Assembly: GCA_963575745.1 (NCBI GenBank)
Contig: CAUYUJ010018571.1
Location: forward strand, 136,475-200,474
Length of the DNA stretch: 64,000 nucleotides
Direction of reading: 5' to 3'
From: Prorocentrum cordatum
Lineage: Eukaryota > Sar > Dinophyceae > Prorocentrales > Prorocentraceae
Within the stretch, counting starts at the first letter, position 1. Every line of letters starts with the position of its first letter. The position numbers were made by a program, and so were the translations under genes. The notes below the pieces were generated by a model that had not been told where the DNA came from, searched no databases, and worked only from the letters and a program-made list of their open reading frames with translations. Positions 1 through 10,937 of this stretch are shown here, piece after piece.

Positions 1-290
1 GCGTCGGCTACCGTTGGGCTTAAGGGGTGAAGGGCAAATTTCGCAACGTGTATCTGCGCCGCGCCCGCCTGAGATAGGGGGTGCCAGGTGTAGGTGCCGG
101 GTCGCTTGGATTAGCCGAAGCAACAGGCCAAGCGCACTTTCAGGTGTAGTTCGAGATGCCCTGTGCCCATTTCTTTTGCAATCCTGGAATTCCCCCGCGT
201 GGCTCGACCAGGGGAATGTGCGCAGGAAGGTCGATGTGAGCCCACCCGTCGATCAAGCGCGGCCAGGCGCATCATGCGCGAAGGTGCCCG

Positions 291-1000
291 TTGGGGGAGC
301 CACGGCGCCGCTGGGCAAGCGAGAGTCGCAGCGTTCCACAGACGCTCGAGAAAGCTATGCTCAACATGTTCAAGACGCTACAGGAAAACAGTGCTATCGA
401 CAACGGCCGCGCAGAGGCGCCGCTCATCCGCGCAGCAACCAAACCGAAGCCAATCACTGACATGACCGACTTCAGAGAAGACTGGATTGTCCAAAAAGCC
501 TGCCCATTGGTCATGGAGACCCATTGATTTGCCGCGGCAGCGCTGGGGCTCGCCAAGTTCGCGGCTGTGGATCCAGTCAATTACTACATCTATACAGATG
601 CAGCGGTACCTCCAAACAAAGAGGCATCTGGATGGTCGCTAACATTATATCACGAGGAGAGGGCGGATTTCAGTGTCATTGGCAGCTCGGACATACCATG
701 CGGGATAGCATCACCATGGACATCAGTTATGCGTTACATAACCCCCACCACAAGCTGCATGGAGTGTGGCCATCTTGTCATTACTGCTATCGTCAGAGTT
801 GGGCATTGGCGCCAGCATCAGCATACTCACCGACCCCCGGGGCGCAATCGACGCACTTACCAGGGTCACGGCGAGGGGGGACATGATCTCCATTCTGGCA
901 GCATGTGCGCATGATTCAGGGCAGCGTGTCGCACTGTTCCACTTCGGCACTTGCGGGGCAAACATGGGGCGAATTGCGTGACTCAACAGCCAAATGCGGT
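291..1000 (+). pseudogene. RNase-H-like remnant of a retrotransposon polyprotein
   Basis: Protein-like sequence runs in at least two frames. From 291 it reads as a leader (TLEKAMLNMFKTLQENSAID) broken by a stop at about 525. At 588-599 it reads IYTD, followed near 630-650 by GWSLTLY, which resembles the first RNase H strand (a catalytic Asp in YTDGS, then GWG). After a frameshift, 814-861 reads ISILTDPRGAIDAL, which resembles the later RNase H strand and helix (IYTDSQAAI.AL). The spacing and order fit an RNase H fold broken by one frameshift. Retroelement RNase H removes RNA from the RNA:DNA hybrid after reverse transcription. No intact frame exists, so this is a relic. A profile search (RNase_H) over the three forward frames would settle it. 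Confidence 0.5.
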
Positions 1001-1774
1001 GCCGAGAAGTTCCAGGACCTAGACGACCATTGACCTTGCAAGGGCAGCCGCGCTGCCAACCAGCTACGCCAAGGAGCTGCACATCACTGAGATCATGCAC
1101 TGGGCGGCTTTGGAGGGCCACATATGCAAAGATAAGCACGCGTGCCCCGACTCGAGCGAGCAAGGGCGATGCTGCCGACGCCGAGTTTCGAGCCCGGGAA
1201 GGACATCGCCGTTGCAGCACCAGCGCCGCCGATACTACCAGCACCAGCAGCACCACCAGGATGTGAAGACCACGATCAGCCCCAACATGGCCACCTGCAA
1301 TGCCCAGCGCAGAGACCTGCGTGGGCAAGGCCTGCGCCCCGAGAGATGCATTCGGCAAGGTGGCCGCGCGCCTCCAGAAGGATCGAGACCGAAGCATGCG
1401 TCCACGGCCCCGAGAGGACGCACTATCACTTTGCAGCCGTTCACGAGACCACAGCGACAGAGGAACACGCCCACTTCGACCGCTACGTGAATCAGCTCCA
1501 GCAGAGACCCGAACGCGACGTAGGTGGGCCAGAAATTTAGAGTATCGTTATTGATTAGCACGAACCTACCCTATGAGGTCAGCGGCACCAAGGGGCACTT
1601 CTTCAGGAAAGGCCAAGTCCGCATCGTACATCGAGGAGGTCGTTTCCTGATCGCGATCATCCGCACTCCGAAACGACATAACGACATTGGCCCATTCGCG
1701 TTTGGCAAGCGCCGCGTCGCGCCGAGGGCGACAAGGCGAAAGTGCGTCAAGCTTAGTGGGATGTAGTCAACCGT
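1001..1774 (+). other. No recognisable gene; probable retroelement debris
   Basis: Between the RNase-H-like relic and the endonuclease relic there are overlapping short open frames on both strands. None has a motif I recognise. By position it could be the decayed 3' part of the upstream element and the decayed 5' part of the next one. Confidence 0.35.
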
Positions 1775-2860
1775 GTGAGCGAAGGGGGGCCGCCTACGAT
1801 GATTCTGCAAGACGCCAATGCCACATCCAGCTCAGCCGCATCACATGGAGTCGGACAATTGGCGCGCACATTGGACGACAAGGACGACGACAATGCACTG
1901 CGGCTGGGAGAGTTCGTGACGGCGCACCGCTTGCACTTCGTCAGTGCACTACATGAGCACCCGCCCAGGGCAACATGCACGACAGGAGACGGCATCGGCA
2001 CGTGCATCCGCTGCACAGTCGCGCGCAAGCAGCACCTGGATGCAATCGCCGAGGTAAGGGTGCTGGCCGATTTCGACACTTGAGTATTCGGCAGAGACCG
2101 CGTGCCAGTGGTTTCACGATCCTCTCCCGAGGCAGAACCGCCAGCCAGCGCCCGCATGTCGTTCGCCATGGACAGAAGGAAGCTAAATTACAAAGACCTT
2201 CAGGACGCATGCGGACAGGAATTGACATCATTACCAGCGCACCGGTTGACAAACGACTCGAATCCGCAGCTCAATCAGGCCAACCAGGCAGTCAAAGAGA
2301 TAGCCAGAAACATGTTCAAGCCAGACGAGCTCACAACACGTCAGCCATATGTCATCAGAAGAACGAGGAAGTTGATAAGATACAGGCGCTACGTCGTTCA
2401 AGCCCTACGCAGCCAGGGCTCATCTTCGCGAGCCTGGAGAAAACTGATCAAGCACATGCCATTGAAGGCTTCGGTCCAACCGACGCATGACGACACCTGG
2501 CAGAAGAACCGACGCATGACGACACTTGGCAGAAGAATTCGAAGCAATTCGCCATGCTATTGGACATCGACAACTGGACGGCACGCTCAAAGACCTTCAA
2601 ATTGCGGCAATAATGCTCCTACAAGACAGCGGGCCAATCTTCGCGCAGCTCCTGCGCCGCGATCGAGCTGAGCACCTGAAACGACTGGCCAGAGAACTAC
2701 AAGGCAACATTGCCGATCACAGCGAGTGCAAAGAAGGCAGTGCCACTCGGGTACTGCTGCAGCGCGGCGAACGGCGACCAGGACAACAATCCAGACGCCT
2801 GCCAGCAGCAGGACCAGCGCTGTTTTACGAGGAGAACAACGGATAGGTCATAGACAGCGA
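1775..2860 (+). pseudogene. LINE AP-endonuclease C-terminal part plus EN-RT linker, decayed
   Basis: From about 1795 the frame reads TMILQDANATSSSAASHGVG and then DNALRLGEFVTAHRLHFVSA. This is the pattern of exonuclease-endonuclease-phosphatase domains in LINEs: a GD.NA strand, then N..RL..F....L...ST. It continues with a degenerate TW.SGDG..R.RIDYI-like strand and ends in VLADFD near 2082, where an intact enzyme would proceed to the catalytic SDH-like motif. Frames 2102-2671 and 2526-2846 then carry linker-like text (RQPYVIRRTRKLIRYRRYVV; RDRAEHLKRLARELQGNIAD), the basic and helical stretch usual between endonuclease and reverse transcriptase. An active enzyme would nick target DNA to prime reverse transcription. 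Several frameshifts and stops break it. It may belong to the same element as the reverse transcriptase at 8.1 kb, split by later repeat growth. Confidence 0.6.
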
Positions 2861-3108
2861 CGACCAGTGGGCTGACGTACTGCGGAACCCAAGAAGTCGC
2901 ATCCTCGTCCACTACCACGCACGCGCGGCAGCGATGCAATGAAAAAAATGGCCACAGCAGCAAACGCCACAACACTCGACCTGTCTTGCGTGCCATCGCT
3001 ACCATATCTACAACGCCGCTTCGCAGCGGGGCGCGGAGCTACGGCACCAGGAGCTGATGGAGCGGAAGCCAGCTTGCTGAAGATAGCAGCCAAGCCACTG
3101 GCTAGGCT

Positions 3109-3603
3109 ATGCCACCGGTGCTAGGCAAGGCTGCCTTGCACACTCAAGAAACATTGCAGTCCGAACGCGGCGCTGGCCTAGCCCTGCAGAGGAATATTGA
3201 GAAAGCAGCATGGGGCGAATTCCACAGGCTCATTCTACCCAACAGCGACGATTCCAAGCGCGACCACAAGGACATCAGGAGGAGCCTCGCGGATATGCTT
3301 GACATCATGCTGCGCGACTCTCAGACGGGAGGGCGAAATAAGCGCCCCACAGCAATGCCCAGCCACGTCGTCACGGGATCGCGAAACGGGCCTGCTGCTA
3401 TCCATCTGCCTCAAGGCAGCTTCCACTGGGCAATCAGGCATATGACCATGCCAACAGAGGGCTACGACCGACAACAGCTGGACATTGAGTACATGCTGGA
3501 GAACAGTGGCATCCCAATTTCATTAATGCCACTAACCAAGATGGCTCTCAACCGTACCTCAAACACCTCCAGCACCTCCAGCACCTCAAGAGGCCTTGCA
3601 TGA
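3109..3603 (+). CDS. Uncharacterised 164-codon open frame, probably LINE-derived
   Basis: The frame opens with a true ATG and ends at TGA-containing sequence near 3603. Composition is mixed and protein-like (WGEFHRLILPNSDDSKRDHK; SLADMLDIMLRDSQ; YDRQQLDIEYMLENSGIPIS), unlike the low-complexity frames elsewhere, and it closes with a short Ser/Thr repeat. I do not recognise the family. It lies just after the endonuclease-linker relic on the same strand, so it may be the segment leading into the reverse transcriptase. It could also be a chance open frame in decayed DNA. Confidence 0.35.
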   Translation: MPPVLGKAALHTQETLQSERGAGLALQRNIEKAAWGEFHRLILPNSDDSKRDHKDIRRSLADMLDIMLRDSQTGGRNKRPTAMPSHVVTGSRNGPAAIHLPQGSFHWAIRHMTMPTEGYDRQQLDIEYMLENSGIPISLMPLTKMALNRTSNTSSTSSTSRGLA

Positions 3604-4739
3604 CCGCGCAAGAAACCACCACAACCGCAAGTTATGGATGTTTCTTTAATGATTTTCTGTTGGTTGTTCTGTTGTCGCGGTTACTGTTGGCACGTGCTTC
3701 AATTTCACATGCATCGCGTTCTCGTGGGGTCGCTTCATTGCCACTTGCAGAGCGTCTCCCGCAGACCTTCCCTTCGACGTGCTGGCGCGAGACCGAGTGG
3801 CGTGCCTGCGCGGCGCGGCCTGTTTAACACGACGCGCGTGCGCGCAGTTCAGAGGAGTTTACATTCGTAGCCGCCTGATTGTTGCGGCACCGCGCCATAT
3901 TTTTTCGCGCGGCGCGTAACGCTCTTTTCGGATGCCATTTGCGCGTGTTTTGCATGGGCGGATCGTCTTGGCGCAGCGATGCTTCGCGCGGCGTGGTTCG
4001 GCCGCTTTTGCGCGATGATGCGCCCGTGTGCGTGTGTGTTGTCAGAGCGGCTCTGCGTGACGGCGTGCCCAGTAGCGATTATCATGCCGTTAAGTTTGCT
4101 CCTCGTGGGCACGCGGGCCCCCCGCCCCTTTTCCCTTCTTCGCGGCGCGCCAAATTGTTGGAGTGTCTATAAGTTTGTTTCGTTGGGCGCTTGCGCATGT
4201 GATTTTTTGTGAGCATGTTCATTTGTTGTCCACCTTTCGCGCGACCTCTTCTGGTTGCTTTCCCCCTCGTCCACTCGCATTATGTTTTGATGGTGTTTTA
4301 TTGCGCACGTCTCAAAGTGGAGGGCCCGGTCCGCTCGTGGAGGGCGCGACATTGTTGACAAATCATACGCGTCGCGCGGTTGTGGTCGAAACCACGGCGC
4401 GTGCGTCATGCCGATCTGTTCGCGGCAAGTCCCGCGCACCGCGACCGCGCAGCACTCGGCGCGGCGAGTCTTCGAGCACCGCCACGAAAGCCATGACTCG
4501 CGACATGTCGTCGCCCATAGCCTTGCAAGGGCCGCAACATGTGACGCGCTCTTCCGCGCCGTTTCGGGGCGCACTCCTTCGTCTACGTCGTCGCCCCCCC
4601 CCTTCCCACGTCCCCCATGTTGTCACCCTCCCTTCTTCCATGTCGTTCTCCTTGTCTCATTATTGCGTCTCCTGGGGTTCTCACGTGGCACACATGGACA
4701 ACATGTGGTATGTCATGTTTTGCTGTCGGGTTGTCATGG
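3604..4739. other. No gene seen
   Basis: Moderately GC-rich unique-looking sequence. A long open frame covers 4163-5242 but its composition is Arg/Ser/Pro-rich and it runs on into the downstream repeat, so I treat it as chance. A similar open frame exists on the other strand. Confidence 0.4.
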
Positions 4740-5620
4740 GGGCCTCCTGGGACACTCTTGAGTCGTATATGGGGCTACCTGGGACATTAGGGGCCCTCTT
4801 GGGCCGTCGTGAGTTGCCTGGGGGGTATATTGGTGCCGTCTTGGGCCGCGTTCGCCTCCATGCTGGTTTTCTTGCTTTGCCTGGGTTGGGTCTTCAGTTA
4901 CCCCCAACCCCACTAGGTCTGGTACCAGACCTCCCTTCCACCTCCAACAGGTCTGGTGGGATGCCCCCCTTCCACGTCGACCAGACCTCCCAGCGGGCCC
5001 TCCTCCGGCGAGGTGGAGGGGGCCTCCACCAGACTTCCTCTGGTTCTCCTGGAGACCTCCCCCTGATCCCCCCGAGGGCTTGGGGAGGCCTGCCGGAGGC
5101 TTCCCTTGGTTTCCACAAGGTGTGGCGAGAGGCTTCCCACGGCCCCCATGGGGGCACCAGGCGAGGCCTCCCCCAGGCTTCCGGGACGACCAGGGGAGGT
5201 CTCTGGGAGGCTTCCCCTGGTTCACCTGGAAGCCTTCGATGAGAGTTCCCGCAGGGGGGGGTCTCCTGTGGGAGGCTTTCGGGAGGACCACGGGAAGCTT
5301 CCAGGAGACCTCACCTGGTCCTCCACCAAGTTTCCCCCCAGCGCCCCGGTAGGACCAGGGGAGGTTTCCAGGGGGCCTCCCCTGGTCTCCCCGGAAGTTT
5401 CCCCTTGGAGGGAGCCCTGCCAGATTTCGAGGTCTGGGGGAGGCTCCCGGACCCTGGTCTTCGGGGGGGATTCCCAGCAGGCTTGCAAGGACCAGAAAAA
5501 ACTTCTGGGAGACCTCCCAGCCCCCTTCTGGAAGTTTGCGGGAGGCCCCCAAGAGGACCAGGGGAGGTCCCCCGGCGGTCTCCCCCCAGATTCCAGGAGG
5601 TCGTCAGGGCACCGCTAGGA
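4740..5620. repeat. Degenerate GC-rich repeat region (CTCCCCTGG / GGAGGCTTCC type)
   Basis: Blocks such as GGAGGCTTCCCCTGG, GGGAGACCTCCCCTGG and CCAGGGGAGG recur at irregular spacing, in forward and inverted form, so both strands look alike and keep long open frames (for example 4734-5552 minus). The 5' end (about 4740-4860) contains CTCTTGGGCCGTC text like the CTTGGGG arrays found elsewhere in the window. Confidence 0.7.
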
Positions 5621-5927
5621 GGCTTACTCTTCGGGGCCCTGAGGCCAGTGGATCACTGGACGCAGTGCAGCTACGGTGGCGACGGCAGCAGAGTCGCGTT
5701 CAGCCTCGGCGAAACATTTGCCGCGCGTTTCCAAGCTGGGTGGCTGGTTGGGTGCCTCCGACGGCCACGCCGGGACGCTTGAACTTTGGGTCTTTCCGCT
5801 CCAAGAAAACATGGTGAACGTAAGGAAACTTCTGATTCCTTAATAAATGCCCCCCCGGGGGGCCTCGATGGTCCCAAAGTGCGCGACATCTGTCGATCCA
5901 CCAAATTTAATAAGGAATTCCCGGGGG

Positions 5928-5950
5928 CCCAAGTAAGGTCCTTACTTGGG
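5928..5950. repeat. Perfect palindrome, 11-bp arms
   Basis: CCCAAGTAAGG, then T, then CCTTACTTGGG. The right half occurs again a few bases later (CCTTACTTGGGT near 5971), so this is a small repeat with one copy in inverted form. It sits just upstream of the collagen-like minisatellite. Confidence 0.8.
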
Positions 5951-5989
5951 TGCCTGGCGGTCCCAGAATTCAGGGCCTTACTTGGGTCC

Positions 5990-7945
5990 TCGGCGGTCAC
6001 AGGTCCCACAGGTTCCACAGGTCCCACGTGTCCCAGATGTCCCACAGGTCCCATAGGTCCCACGGGTCCCGCAGGTCTCGAAGGTCTCGCCGGTCCCGCA
6101 GGTCCCGCAGGTCCCGCAGGTCCCACAGGCCGCACAGGTGCCACAGGTGCCACAGGTCCCGGAGGTCCCGCAGGTCCCGCAGGTCCCACAGGTCCCACAG
6201 GTCCCTCAGGCCCAACAGATCCCACCGGTCCCAAGGTCTTGCAGGTGTCACAGGTCCCGCAGGTCCCACAGGTCCCACAGGTCCTACAGGTCTTACAGGT
6301 CCCACAGGACCCACAAGTCGCAAAGAAGGTGCCAAAGGTCCCACAGGTCTCGCAGGTCCTACAGGTCCCACACGTCCCACAGGTCCCAAGGGTCCCACAG
6401 GCCTCGCGGGCCCCACAGGTCCCACAGGCCCCACAGGTCCCACATGTTTCACATGTCCCATATGTTCCACAGGTTCCGCAGGTCCCGCGTGTCGCGCAGG
6501 TCTCGCAGGTCCCGCAGGCCCCGCAGGCCCCGCAGGTCCCGCAGGTCCCACTGGGTTCCACAGGTCCCACTTGTCCTACAGGTCCCACAAGCCCCACAGG
6601 TCCCGCAGGCCCCACAGGATCCACAGGGTCCGTAGGTCCCACAGGTCTCGCAGGTCGCGCAGGACCCGCCAGTCCCGCATACTCCATAGGCCCCGCAGGC
6701 CCCGCAGGTCCCACAGGTCCCACATGCAGGTCCCGCACGTCCCACAGGTTCCGCAGGCCCCACGGGTCTTACAGGTTTTAAAGGTCTCGCAGGTCCCGCA
6801 TGTCCCGCAATTCCCACAGGTCCCGTAGGTCCCAGAGGACCCATAGGTCCAACAGGTCCCACAGGACCCGCAGGTCCCGCAGGTCCGCAGGTGCCACAGG
6901 TCCCACAGGTATGAATGACCCCACAGGTTTCACAGGTTCTCGCAGGTCCACCGGTCGCACATGTCCCGCAGGTCCCGCAGCTCTCACAGGTCCCACAGGT
7001 TCCGCAGGTCTCCCAGGTCCCTCAGGTCCCACAGGTCCCACAGGCCCCCCGGGTCCCACAGGTCCCGCAGGTCCGACAGGTCCCGCCGCCAGCACAGGTC
7101 CCACGAGTCCCACAAGTCCCGCAGGTCGCGCAGGTCCCACAAATCCCGCAGGCCCAGCATATCCCACATGTCCCACAAGTCCCACATGCCCCACATGTCC
7201 CACAGGTCCTACAAGTCCCGCAAGCCCCGCAGGCCTCGTAGGTCTGGCAAGTCCCGCAGGCCCCGCAAGTCCCAGTCCCCCCAGGTCCCACATGCCCCGA
7301 AGGCCCCACAGGTCCCACAGGCCCGATAGGGCTTACAGGTCCTACAAGGGCCACGGGGTCCGCAGGTCCCGCAGGTTCCGCAGGACCCGCAGGTCCCACA
7401 GGTTTCGCAGGTCGCGCAGGTCCCGCATGTCCCACACGTCCCACAGGCGACGCATGCCCCACAGGCCCCTCAGGCCCTACAGGTCCCACAGGCCCCACAG
7501 GTCCACCCAGCCCCTCCGGTCCCACAGGTCCCACAGGTCCCACATGTCGCGCCGGTCCCGCAGGCCCCGCAAGTTCCGCAGGTCCCACGGGGCCTACAGG
7601 TGCCACAGGCGCCACAGGTCCCACTGGTATCGCAGGTCCTGCAGGTCCCACAGGTCCTACGAGTCCCTCAGGTCCTACAGGTCCGACAGGTCAGGCAGGT
7701 GTCGCAGGTGGCGCAAGCCCCGCAGGTCCCACAGGTCCCACAGGTCTCGCAGGGACGACAAGTTTTGCAATTTCGAAGGCCCCACAGGTCCCACCAGGCC
7801 CACGCGTCCCACAGGTCCCAAGGGTCCCACAGGTCTCGCAGGTCCCTCAGGTCCCACAGCTTTTGCACCCACAAGTTCCACAGGTTCCACTTTTCCTTTC
7901 CTTCCGGCAGGTTCCACAGGTCCCGCAGGTCCCACAGGTCACCTT
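5990..7945 (+). repeat. 2-kb 9-bp minisatellite reading as collagen-like (Gly-Pro-X)n
   Basis: The unit is CAGGTCCCA/CAGGTCCCG/CAGGTCTCG, repeated with substitutions and occasional one-base slips. One plus frame reads GPTGPAGPT, the second VPQVPQ, the third RSHRSR. On the minus strand one frame reads GPVGPA, the others LWDL and GTCGTC. No phase of the 9-mer contains a stop codon, so all six frames stay open for hundreds of codons. The collagen reading hops between frames as indels accumulate, so no single frame holds Gly-X-Y throughout. No signal peptide or non-repetitive flanking domain is seen. Best read as a minisatellite. Expression as a collagen-like protein is possible but unsupported. 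Confidence 0.85.
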
Positions 7946-8065
7946 TGGTGTTATTAAGATGGTTCCTGGGGTGATGTTTGCAAGGCGAAGGCGCGTGTAA
8001 TTGCATGCGCTGCGCGCAGTGCAGAGTGAACCGTGAGTGCAAGTGCGAAACGCTGCAATGTAAAT

Positions 8066-9019
8066 TTGGGATTGCGCCCGTCCTGGAATCTTTTTGTGAA
8101 CTTGCGGTTGCGGTGGTTTCCATCGTGGTCATTGCAGCACCTCAAGCAGCAGCCGTACCTAGCACGTCAGCTTCTTGAGTCATCGGGTGACGCATGCTGG
8201 GATGGTAAATACCCACGGCGCGGCAGTATCCAGATAAGTACAAGACCAGGCAACAGCCTAGCAGACGCACGCTTCAATTTACGTTCACGCGCCCACTTGA
8301 CATGGCAGCTGAACTACTCAAGAAGGAACCCGTATGTTTCAACAACTCCGACCCGAATTGCGACAACCCTAGATTTGCAGCTTATTGAGCACCCGAAAAA
8401 TATGAGTACAGGCGTTTCATTCGTAGACGATGCGCTTTGTCTGGCTGAGGCGAGGAGTGATGAGCTCAAGAGTGCAATGGCTTCAGCAATGGATATCGTA
8501 CATACGGCCCTGATATGTGTGTTCTAGATCAACTACAAGTGCACCCGGACTGCCATGGTGCCAGCGATGCACGGTGCAGGGCCCATGCGAATAAAGCAGC
8601 ATATGCTCGGGGCAGAAACACCAACGATAACGAGGCGCAAGTACCAGAGGACAGCACGCGTCGAGACTGCGTACAAGCACCTTGTCACGTTCACCGATTG
8701 CGAAGGAATGGTAGCCACCAAGATCGCCAGGAATTTCCGCGAGCACAAGACGCCATGGCACAACTCAGGCAGAGCATCAACAGGCTATATCAGCTCAGTC
8801 CTGGGGCCAAAATCAAGATCCCAGACACGCGCGCCAATGTGCACGTGGTGCATCATGCGGAGACCTGGCCAACACTCGGTGGGAAGCAAGCCGACGTGCT
8901 CGCGGCTACATGCCAGACGACGCTCCGCTCAGCATTTCCATTTCATCTACCAAGTGATGATGGGCATCGGCGAACTACTGATTGGGTCATGTACCAGGCG
9001 AAGTCACCACCTCTACTAG
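8066..9019 (+). pseudogene. LINE reverse transcriptase palm and thumb, decayed
   Basis: The frame 8033-8527 contains motif B of LINE-type reverse transcriptases at 8243-8281 (RPGNSLADARFN; family pattern RPG..LAD..F) and motif C at 8420-8431 (FVDD; family Y/F-x-D-D, the catalytic Asp pair), followed by the expected amphipathic stretch (ARSDELKSAMASAMDIVHTA). A TAG stops it at 8525. The next section is in the frame 8555-9019, where TAYKHLVTFTDCEGMVATKI matches the YKHLG-type thumb strand, and it ends near LLIGSCTRRSHHL. The enzyme would copy element RNA into DNA at the target. Fingers motifs upstream are missing; the sequence 5' of about 8.0 kb is the collagen-like minisatellite. Codons and spacing are otherwise LINE-like and this is one of the firmest calls here. 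Confidence 0.75.
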
Positions 9020-9440
9020 AAGCACTATTGGCTACGGCGGTCACGGTACATCACATCAGTCCTGGAAGCTGGTCCTACAGTACTCCTTGAGCTGCTGGAC
9101 ACCACTTGGTCCACCGCAAGGTCAAATAATGGCTGGGCATCGCATCTGCCTGCAGACTTCACGCGGGCCCGCCGGCGCATGACACCGGCCAGCGATGATT
9201 TTGTGTGCCAGATTACTACGCAGGAGTGGGTCAACATAATTAACATGGACCCGCTGGCAGTCCGACTGCTACTCAGACAAGCGTGGGACACATTCAGAAC
9301 GCACCAGCGTGACCAACATACTTTGGAATTTGGGCGCCGCTTATTCCACGCAACCCTCGAAAGACCCCAAGGTTAGATATCGCCACCAGAACCAGGTGCA
9401 CCACAGGCATGCTGCTACGACTGTGGAAGATCACATCGTA
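9020..9440 (+). pseudogene. LINE polyprotein middle region, frame-shifted
   Basis: This stretch links the reverse transcriptase thumb to the zinc finger. Two short frames look protein-like: 9022-9182 (HGTSHQSWKLVLQYSLSCWT) and 9179-9376 (DDFVCQITTQEWVNIINMDP; LAVRLLLRQAWDTFRTHQRD). It has no motif I can name. It is called by continuity with the domains on both sides. Confidence 0.4.
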
Positions 9441-9442
9441 AT

Positions 9443-10006
9443 GTGCCCCTACTTCATTCTCATGCAACAAGAGACCGCGACCCCATTGACGAGGCGCAGC
9501 GGCAAGCAACAGGCGCGTGTTGCCATTGCTGCAAGATTGCTTTCCATACATGGCCGATGCTGGTAACGCGCCTGCGGCATCGCTCACCTGAATGCCTGGA
9601 GTCGGAGCTGGAAACACAGGCTGGCCTAACCGACCAGGAGGCGAGCGACCTCGTTGAGCTCGATAAGTCCCACACCGCCACGCTCATGAGGCAAGGGTGC
9701 CGCGCGACCAAAGCCATGCTACCAGCTCGACATGGCGCGCCACAACGGAAGCCGCGCCATGGGAAGCGGCGCTTCTGTGAGCAATGGGCGGCACCAAGGC
9801 AAGAATGCAGGCCTGATCGACACGCAGCACCGGCAATTGCGCTTGAGGGGGGCCACATTCACCAACCACCTCATGCACAGCTATCGATACGGCCATCCAG
9901 ACGAGGAAAACGGATGAGACGATGGCAAGCCAGCGTGGGCAGCACCAGTGCATCTACCAACATGAAAGTCTATACTCCACCAGGTTCCGGGGCGCAAGCG
10001 TCATAG
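9443..10006 (+). pseudogene. LINE C-terminal zinc finger and basic tail
   Basis: At 9518-9595 the frame reads CCHCCKIAFHTWPMLV then TRLRHRSPEC, giving C-x2-C-x15-H-x4-C with an aromatic and a Leu in the positions usual for nucleic-acid-binding fingers. It is followed by an acidic helical segment (LESELETQAGLTDQEASDLV) and an Arg/Lys-rich tail. A single finger after the reverse transcriptase is a standard feature of several LINE clades and is thought to help bind element RNA or target DNA. The frame is open for 188 codons but lacks its own start, as expected for an internal polyprotein piece. It sits in order with the reverse transcriptase 5' and the AGPPCE segment 3'. Confidence 0.6.
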
Positions 10007-10036
10007 AGACTGGATTGAGGCGCGAGCGGACTTGCC

Positions 10037-10390
10037 ATGCGTTGTACTTTCAGTGGACGTGGTCAACCCAGCAGACATTGCTGGCCTCGCCAGCTGGGAG
10101 CAGGCAGACATGTCCGCAATAATGAGCAAGCAAGGAATATACTAGAGGTACTGGCAGGCCCTCCATGCGAAACACGTTGCGGTGCCAGATATCTCGACCT
10201 GGATGGGAAGCAGAAAGGTCCACCGCCAGTGCGTTCAGCAGAGGTTCCATGGGGGCGATCTGGACTGGAGATGAGCTGTCGGCAGCAGGTGGAACTGGGA
10301 AACTTAGTTATGCGTGCAGCGTTGTACCTGGCAGCCCTCTGTGCAGTATCCCATGTACCGGTGCTAATGAAGCATCCAGCACGGAAATGA
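10037..10390 (+). pseudogene. C-terminal AGPPCE segment of the LINE polyprotein
   Basis: The frame contains LEVLAGPPCETRCGARYLDL around 10145-10200 (GPPC at 10157-10168), then GPPPVRSAEVPWGRSGLEM and a hydrophobic helix-like stretch (LGNLVMRAALYLAALCAVSH) ending in KHPARK. From memory, a segment with AGPPCETWS, GPRPLRS, HPWG and EHP landmarks recurs at the end of dinoflagellate LINE polyproteins; this is unverified here. GPPC also resembles the catalytic PC motif of C5 cytosine methyltransferases, but no other methyltransferase motif is visible. It ends at a TGA near 10388. Confidence 0.5.
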
Positions 10391-10937
10391 CGAACCAAGG
10401 CAGCATCATGCAAGTCGCTCCCAGGGACGCGACAGCTCATGCGGAGCTATGTGGCGCCAGTAGCATTTGACCAGTGCGTTGTCGGACAGTCCTCCAAGAA
10501 GCCCGCCACAATGCTCCAGATATCATGTGCAGCCTTCAAATCATGGGCACTACCGGCGAGAATACCGTGGCACGCGCCGACAAAAAAAAACACGAACATG
10601 ATATCGGCGCAGGACGAAACACCAACGGTACATACAGAAACGCAAAGCTCAATGAGTACCCAATGGAGATGTCACGACAGCTGGCAGATGCGATCAGAAG
10701 ATCGTAGACAACCACACCACATGGAGGATGCACACCATACGAAGGTATGGACCCAGTGTTTGCCCAACTATCTGTTCCACTTGGCGAATATCAAGAGCGC
10801 GAACGCTTAAAACACGGGCCTGACTGTTGGGGAGGATGAAGTCGAAGTCAGCGATATGGCGGCATTGACCACTTCGCCATGGCGAGGACTGAGGACCAGG
10901 GCGGCGCCTGGCCGCGTAGGGCTGCTGCCGCCCTGGG
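10391..10937. other. No gene seen; possible 3' end of the LINE
   Basis: There are no convincing protein frames and no long A tail. Short open frames on both strands lack motifs. A run of nine A at about 10583 is the only homopolymer of note. Confidence 0.35.

Noticed and set aside
4163-5242. 359-codon plus frame
   Set aside because: No ATG-linked protein texture. It crosses from unique DNA into a degenerate repeat, and the minus strand has a similar frame.
10157-10168. Cytosine methyltransferase gene from the GPPC word
   Set aside because: Only the PC word is present. No SAM-binding FxGxG, ENV or QRR-like motif was found, and the context is a LINE tail.
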